Below are positions 59,201-64,000 of a DNA stretch of 64,000 nt, one piece after another. Numbering within the stretch: the stretch's first letter is position 1; each line of letters begins with the position of its first letter. The stretch spans positions 3,596,001 to 3,660,000 of the forward strand of contig BSBM01000637.1 of assembly GCA_027924585.1 (NCBI GenBank), in the 5' to 3' direction. A program made the position numbers and the translations under genes. This DNA is from Larix kaempferi (lineage: Eukaryota; Streptophyta; Pinopsida; Pinales; Pinaceae). The notes below the pieces were generated by a model. That model had not been told where the DNA came from and ran no database searches. It saw only the letters and a program-made list of their open reading frames with translations.

Positions 59201-59554
59201 GGTTTTACAGTTGATATGATTCTATGTTTTAATACTATCTGCAGTTTGTAGTATAATAGAAATTACGACACTCAAATTTGAATAATACATACGATTTGTA
59301 TTGTAAAATGATAAGTGTAAAAACAATTAGGGTTTACATTTATTTTGTTTATAGTTCTGATAATACTAAAATGATTATAAAAATATTCTAATCATTGAAT
59401 TTGTGAAGAAAAACACAGTGTGTGAGTGAAATGTGTATTGACTATAATTTGTAACTTATGTTCATAGTTAGCACTTCTATTTATTTACAACAATAATATT
59501 TTAGATACTAAACAGTATTTTCTACTATTGTTAACTAGAGGGCAGAAAATAATA

Positions 59555-59597
<43 letters not shown>

Positions 59598-60584
59598 ACT
59601 TCTCTATCGAATCAATGGCAATTTGACTATCTTTTCATCTATACTTAATTTGCTTCTCTACACTAGAGTACGATGCATGAAACAACATGTAGAAAAATGT
59701 AGAGATTGGTTTATAAATTCAGATTTTCATTAAACTTAACATTCAGACTTTAAACAAAATCAGAGATCAATTCTTCTTCAAAAACAGAGATTACTAATTT
59801 TACTAAACATAACTATTAACTGAGATAAAGTAGAAAACTGTAAAACCTGGGTTAATCTGTAGGGAAACAAACAACCCAAGAAGATTGTTCCACCCAACCA
59901 ATTCTTGAAGACAGTCAAGTACTTGCCTTAGGACCCCCGAGCCTTTTCACTGAACCACCGGGAGGAAGAAACTTAGAAATTTAGGATCTCCACTTGCAGT
60001 AGCAGTATTTATCAAGTCTTCAAAAAATAGCAGTCCAAAGGACCTACACTAGCACCTCTGGTTCTCCTCATCAAATAATTTGCAGACTTATGATTGCACT
60101 CACAACTAGCCTCCCTATTCGAATCTCTCAGTGATCACCTGATGCACATGAGGAAATATTTCTGCAGAAAATATTGTGTAAGAGCTGCCTGCTCAATTCG
60201 AATTTGCCTTATGTAGGTTGCCTAGGCCTTTTCAGTTGTTACTGGGTCATTAAATGAGCTGCCTTCCCACTCCCACCACCTGGGGGATAATGCCACATTT
60301 TTAGGGGTAGTTGTCCCATAACCAACAGCTAGTGGTGTAGTGCAATTGCTGCCATCTATCCCATACCTTCCAATAGCTTCCATTCCTCCTAGTGGGTCAG
60401 TGAACACTCATTTAATAGTTCCCTTGGTTGTTTGTCTTCTACTTAATTTATTTAAATAATAATAATCAGTAATTACATTCATCTTTGACCAAACTTGGTC
60501 ATAATTTCAAAACTTTGAAATTAAAATTTAACATAAAGTATTTTGAAAATAAAATAATATTTTTCAGAATTTGGTTAGGTGACA
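56247..60584 (+). mobile_element. Element G: 4.3-kb LTR-like insertion, probably a solo LTR
   Basis: It starts TGTAACATCCCAAATTTT, a typical start of plant LTRs, ends aggtgaca, and is flanked by cctct on both sides. Removing it restores the reading frame of A's extra ORF. I see no coding region, no primer-binding site, no polypurine tract and no internal repeat of its ends. A solo LTR of a family with very long LTRs is the simplest reading; a non-coding LARD with undetected short LTRs is the alternative. It is AT-rich. Confidence 0.7.
59558..59591. repeat. AT microsatellite inside element G
   Basis: About 16 AT dinucleotides. Confidence 0.95.
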
Positions 60585-60589
60585 CCTCT
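60585..60589. repeat. Target site duplication of element G, right copy
   Basis: cctct matches 56242-56246. Confidence 0.85.
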
Positions 60590-61060
60590 CCTCACATTAG
60601 CCAATGTATATGCTCGATTGTGTGAAGCCCCTGCTATTGAAATTTTTCTTGCACACAACGAAGACAGAGTTCTTGAAGAACATACTATTGAGTTTGAAAC
60701 ATCTTCAATAAGGTTGAGTCCTCAAAAGGACCTAGAACATCGCATAGAATAGCCCATTCTGAATCAACAAGAAGTGGATAGATTGAACCGAGGGATAGCA
60801 CGGTTGACAGACCAGAATCAAAATTATGTGGGAACAATCTCTAAGCTTCAGAAAGAAAACAAGGCACTGCGCACACAATTAAGAAGCATTGAATGCTTGC
60901 TCAATTCCAGAACAACATCCCATACTACTCTCCGGATGAACTATGACACCTTGAAGGACCAGTTTAGGAAGCTCCAAAAGCTTAAAGCTAAAACCACTTC
61001 CTCCTCCAAGTCAAAGGAAGATGCTACTGCAGCTCATCCTTCTTTCTCAACTTCTCTGTT
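60590..61060 (+). pseudogene. Extra ORF of element A, C-terminal coiled coil
   Basis: It continues the frame of 55249-56246 with LTLANVYARLCEAPAIEIF, one TAG (near 60749), and then a heptad-like stretch (VDRLNRGIARLTDQN, ISKLQKENKALRTQLR) that reads as a coiled coil. A globular domain followed by a coiled coil is the same layout as the third ORF of E. The frame runs on to 61157, but the polypurine tract at 61088 suggests the original stop was earlier. Confidence 0.65.
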
Positions 61061-61087
61061 TTGCTCAGTGGGATCTGGCATATATCC

Positions 61088-61099
61088 GGTTTGGGGGAA
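61088..61099 (+). promoter_or_regulatory. Polypurine tract of element A
   Basis: ggtttgggggaa directly precedes the LTR start TGTTGGTGTCC. Confidence 0.65.
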
Positions 61100-62883
61100 T
61101 GTTGGTGTCCATTTTATCACTATTTTTTATCATCAAATATACTTTGAGTGGCATTAATTGCACTATTGTGGTATAATAAATCACTCTTCTTGCCATTCAG
61201 ACTATCAAACAGACTCGGGTATGCATTTATTTGAACATCATATGAATTGTGAATAATTATCAACATTTTTTATGGTTTATTAACTATCATCTCATATTTC
61301 TAGACATTCTTGGAAGTTATTTTTTGCTCTACAGGCTACAGTCTTCAAACGAACATTCATTCGGACTCTCTTTCATGCCAAAGACACCAGCAGCATTTAA
61401 CCCGTTGTCTAGCCCTTTGTTCAGCCCGCGAGATCACTGGTTGGCATATTCCTGGCCATTAAAGACATAAATGGAAACATTGGTTTAGTTAGCAACGTGG
61501 TGGTTATGCTTGGTGAGCCCTGGCTCTAGAAGATTCGCCTCCATGCCTGCTGAGCTTGACAACACACCGTTTCCTCATGTCAACACTCTGGAAGACTCGC
61601 TTCTCTGTCCATTCAGCTTGATAGCACACGCTCATGCCCACGTTAATGCTCTAGCAACTCCATATTTCCATGCTCGACCTGCCATCACATGCTTCTGCCC
61701 ACGGTTGAAGGAAACGAACACGCAGTTGTTCGCATAAGGTAGGATCAATGCCATGAAAGAAGGCAGGTGACCTCTGCGTTGTTGTGAATAATGATGTAGT
61801 CGTTTGATAGTATTAAAGACTCCTATTTTTAGAGAGGTCGACTACGTTGACCTTCTCTCCCATTGTAAAATTATAAATAGATGCCTTGTATGAAGAAACG
61901 ATGATCATTAGATAGCATATAGAATATACAGAAGATAGTAGTAGTTTTTACATAAACGTTGTGTAATTTTTCCTAGTTAATGGAAGCTCCTGAATTTGAC
62001 TGTTGATGCTTTATTGTTGGTGACTAAGTTGATTTAGTTTCAATCTCTGATTGCTGGTAAGGGCCCTTCATCAACCTGAGATTTTATTTATGTTTTTCTG
62101 TATTTTCTTTTTCTGCAAATAGCTGGTTCATTTTCCAGTGTATGTAATTAATTCTGTTTTTCTGTATATGTTATTTCTTTACTTTTCTGTAATCTGTATT
62201 TTGCTGCTAACTTAATTTACTTTTCCAGAATTAATAATGGTTGACCAAGCATAGTGTTTATATTTTGTTTTCAGTATTCTCCAATTAGATAGAGTTTAGA
62301 TAGTTGTTGTTTCAAGCTTAGTTATAATTAGAATTAGTTCCATTAGTTTCTTCTTCTATAGTTGTAGGTTAAGTTTTATTCACAACTTAGTTTTGTTTGA
62401 CTATGCTATAGAAGTAGTTCATCTTTTAAATAATGATTAGAATAGGTTGCTCCCCACTATCTTAGCTTCTGAACAATCTTCTCAATGACTTCTTTGCACT
62501 GTAGGTTCATCTGCATTCACCAGCTGACGTTAAGATCATCAAAACTGCTTCTTTCCTTAGTTTAATTCGTTTTCTTCCATCCAGACTATCATTCATACTT
62601 TCATTCTTTCTGCATTGTTTTTTATGTTTATTTTGAATCCACTTTCTTAGGTTTTTAAATTGTAATCTTTTTTACTTCTAATTAGCATTCTTAACTATAA
62701 TTAGGACTTTGCTTTATATTCCATACAATTTTTAATTCAGTTTTGTTATCATTCTTAATTTCTAACTCATCTTCTTTAACTTTGTTTTAACTGTTTTTTG
62801 AGTTATGTCTTTCATATTTGATTTACCAATATGTTATTGTTTTATAATTTATCAGTTTTATTCTTAGTGCAGTTTATTACATG
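61100..62883 (+). repeat. 3' LTR of element A (right end not defined) and following DNA
   Basis: The LTR starts TGTTGGTGTCC. A TATA box at 61872-61880 (ttataaatag) supports LTR identity. I could not find a convincing CA end with a target duplication, so the boundary between the LTR and flanking DNA before H is unknown. No gene is seen to 62883; the sequence is T-rich after 62050. Confidence 0.5.
61872..61880 (+). promoter_or_regulatory. TATA box in LTR of element A
   Basis: TATAAATAG, about 770 bp into the LTR. Confidence 0.5.
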
Positions 62884-63228
62884 TGTTAACACCCAAAAAG
62901 TGTTCACTACCTCATCTACCCCATTACATGGCTCATTTGTCCATTTTCCTACCATATTTCCCTTAAAAACCCTGAAAATCCCACTAAAAAGCCTCCAAAA
63001 GGCCCAAAATGCCTCCAAAAGGCCACAAAACCATCAAAAAGCCTCAAAAAGGCTAAAAAACCCCTTTTTCCTCCAAAAATATCCAAAATTCCTCTAAAAT
63101 AGCAAAAACCCTCTAAAGAGGGAATAAAAAATATAAAATAATGAGGAAAAGGAGGAAAAAACCCTATACAGCTACCCTAAACCACATGGTTCCCAAAACC
63201 ATGGGCCATCACTCCACCACCAAAAAAC

Positions 63229-63236
63229 TATAAATA
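63229..63236 (+). promoter_or_regulatory. TATA box in LTR of element H
   Basis: TATAAATA in a context shared with B (36574-36580). Confidence 0.7.
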
Positions 63237-63557
63237 GGTGATGGAGACCCCTTATTCCATATCCACAATCAAGTATACCCTTACTCTACCAAAATAGCTC
63301 TTGAAACCCTGGCTCACCCTTGAGCTATTTTCACCTTGAGAACCCCTTTTGGCCCATTTCCACCATTGGAGAAAGAGAAGGAGCAAGTTGGAGCTTGGAG
63401 CAACCCTCTTGGACATTGCAAGAGCTTCACCAACCTTCACATTGGAGGTAAAATTAATATAAAAGCCATTCTTTACATCTTGTTTTTCTGTTTCATGCAC
63501 ATGTTTAGAGTAATTTACATTTCTGTTTTAGCATAGTCATTTCCATTTACTGAAATG

Positions 63558-63622
63558 CTACTAAGGAGTCCCTTCTCCTTAGTAGGTGCTCATTCGCATA
63601 AGCTAGGAGTAAAACCCTAGCT
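63558..63622 (+). repeat. Two consecutive hairpins in U5 of element H
   Basis: CTACTAAGGAG and CTCCTTAGTAG pair over 11 bp with loop tccctt. AGCTAGG and CCTAGCT pair over 7 bp. The loops differ from B but the first stem is identical. Confidence 0.8.
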
Positions 63623-63629
63623 ACAGTTT

Positions 63630-63641
63630 TGGCGACTCCCC
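63630..63641 (+). promoter_or_regulatory. Primer-binding site (tRNA-Arg type) of element H
   Basis: tggcgactcccc follows the LTR by four bases. The first ten bases match the complement of plant tRNA-Arg as I remember it. Confidence 0.75.
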
Positions 63642-63734
63642 TAGGTTTGAATTTCTGGTTTCAGTTTAAAAAATTGTTTAGTTTTCTGCAATAATTTCCC
63701 CTTTTTTTCTTTCGGCTGTCCCTTTCGGATGCCG

Positions 63735-64000
63735 AAAACCGCATCTTTTCCCTCTGCAGTCACGTCCCGACTGCATCTTTCAATCCTTTACCTGCGACCC
63801 GACCGCGGCTCTCAGACTGTTTCCGGCGCCCTGCCGGTGGATTCAAGTCTGTTACCTGCGATCCGACCGTGGCTAATCAGCCTGTTTCCTACAATTTAAC
63901 TGCGCCTATCGGCCATTTTCCCGCGTCTCGACCGTGAATTTCAGTCCCTTCGCTTCGACCCGACCACGTCTGTCTGCCCTTTTCCCACGACCCGACTGCG
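63735..64000 (+). repeat. GC-rich imperfect repeats in the leader of element H
   Basis: The word cgacccgaccgcg or a variant (cgatccgaccgtg, gtctcgaccgtg, cgacccgaccacg, cgacccgactgcg) recurs every 40-50 bp, each followed by pyrimidine-rich spacer. The array continues past the window end. The base composition is very different from the AT-rich DNA before H. Confidence 0.7.

Larger units (their letters stand above)
36999..62883 (+). mobile_element. Element A: outer host gypsy relic carrying B, F and G
   Basis: A is pieced together from the integrase tail (36999-37154), a non-coding stretch (to 39112 and from 54705), an extra ORF (55249-56246 and 60590 to about 61060), a polypurine tract and a 3' LTR starting at 61100. 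The 5' half is upstream of the window. The exact right end is not found; 62883 is simply where H begins. Its organisation resembles E, so I suggest an Athila-like relative. Confidence 0.6.
62884..63625 (+). repeat. 5' LTR of element H
   Basis: It starts TGTTAACACCCAAAAAG as in B and ends ctaca. TATA box at 63229-63236. U5 hairpins at 63558-63585 and 63601-63622 match those of B. Confidence 0.85.
62884..64000 (+). mobile_element. Element H: 5' end of a Tat-like Ty3/gypsy element
   Basis: A 5' LTR of B's family is followed by a primer-binding site and a GC-rich leader that runs off the window. The orientation is plus. The left target duplication would be acatg (62879-62883). Confidence 0.85.

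Noticed and set aside
61249-61737. Frames of 73 and 75 codons inside the LTR of A
   Set aside because: No motif, and they lie in LTR sequence upstream of its own TATA box.
1-64000. tRNA, rRNA or host protein-coding genes
   Set aside because: Read through on both strands, I found none; tRNA-like matches are only the short primer-binding sites.

Overview
This window shows plant nuclear DNA made almost entirely of nested LTR retrotransposons. I see no host gene, rRNA, tRNA or CRISPR array. The evidence for a plant is the primer-binding sites (complements of plant tRNA-iMet, tRNA-Glu and tRNA-Arg 3' ends as I remember them), Athila-like and Tat-like Ty3/gypsy proteins, and the very high repeat load. 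A large-genome seed plant, perhaps a gymnosperm, fits best. The species cannot be told from the sequence.

I label eight elements A-H. A is the outermost host: a decayed gypsy element with an integrase tail at 36999-37154, an extra ORF at 55249-61060 and a 3' LTR from 61100. B is a decayed Tat-like gypsy (+ strand, window start to 36998) inserted in A's integrase gene. B is itself split by C (non-autonomous, + strand, 1-3404), D (non-autonomous relative of C, - strand, 8802-16074) and E (three-ORF gypsy, - strand, 16698-30216). F is a complete Tat-like gypsy (+ strand, 39113-54699) inserted in A. G (56247-60584) is an LTR-like insertion that cuts A's extra ORF. H (62884 to the window end) is the 5' end of another Tat-like element whose LTR belongs to B's family. 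Exact 5-bp target duplications support D (GATTC), E (GCTAC), F (CATGC) and G (CCTCT). LTR pairs have equal lengths: D 604 bp, E 1466 bp, F 975 bp. By eye they differ at about 4, 24 and 40 positions, so D is youngest and F the oldest of the three.

Autonomous elements carry Gag, protease, reverse transcriptase, RNase H and integrase. B and F are Tat-like: protease active site Asp-Glu-Gly, a resident RNase H that has lost acidic residues, and a second complete RNase H after integrase. All four autonomous lineages (A, B, E, F) also carry an extra gene downstream of integrase that I read as one protein superfamily resembling the plant mobile domain / plant transposon protein group. In E and A it is in sense with a C-terminal coiled coil. 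In B and F it is antisense and appears to have an intron at the same place. This extra gene, a repeated primer-binding-site array in E, and a protease followed by a second Gag-like domain in E are the most unusual things here.
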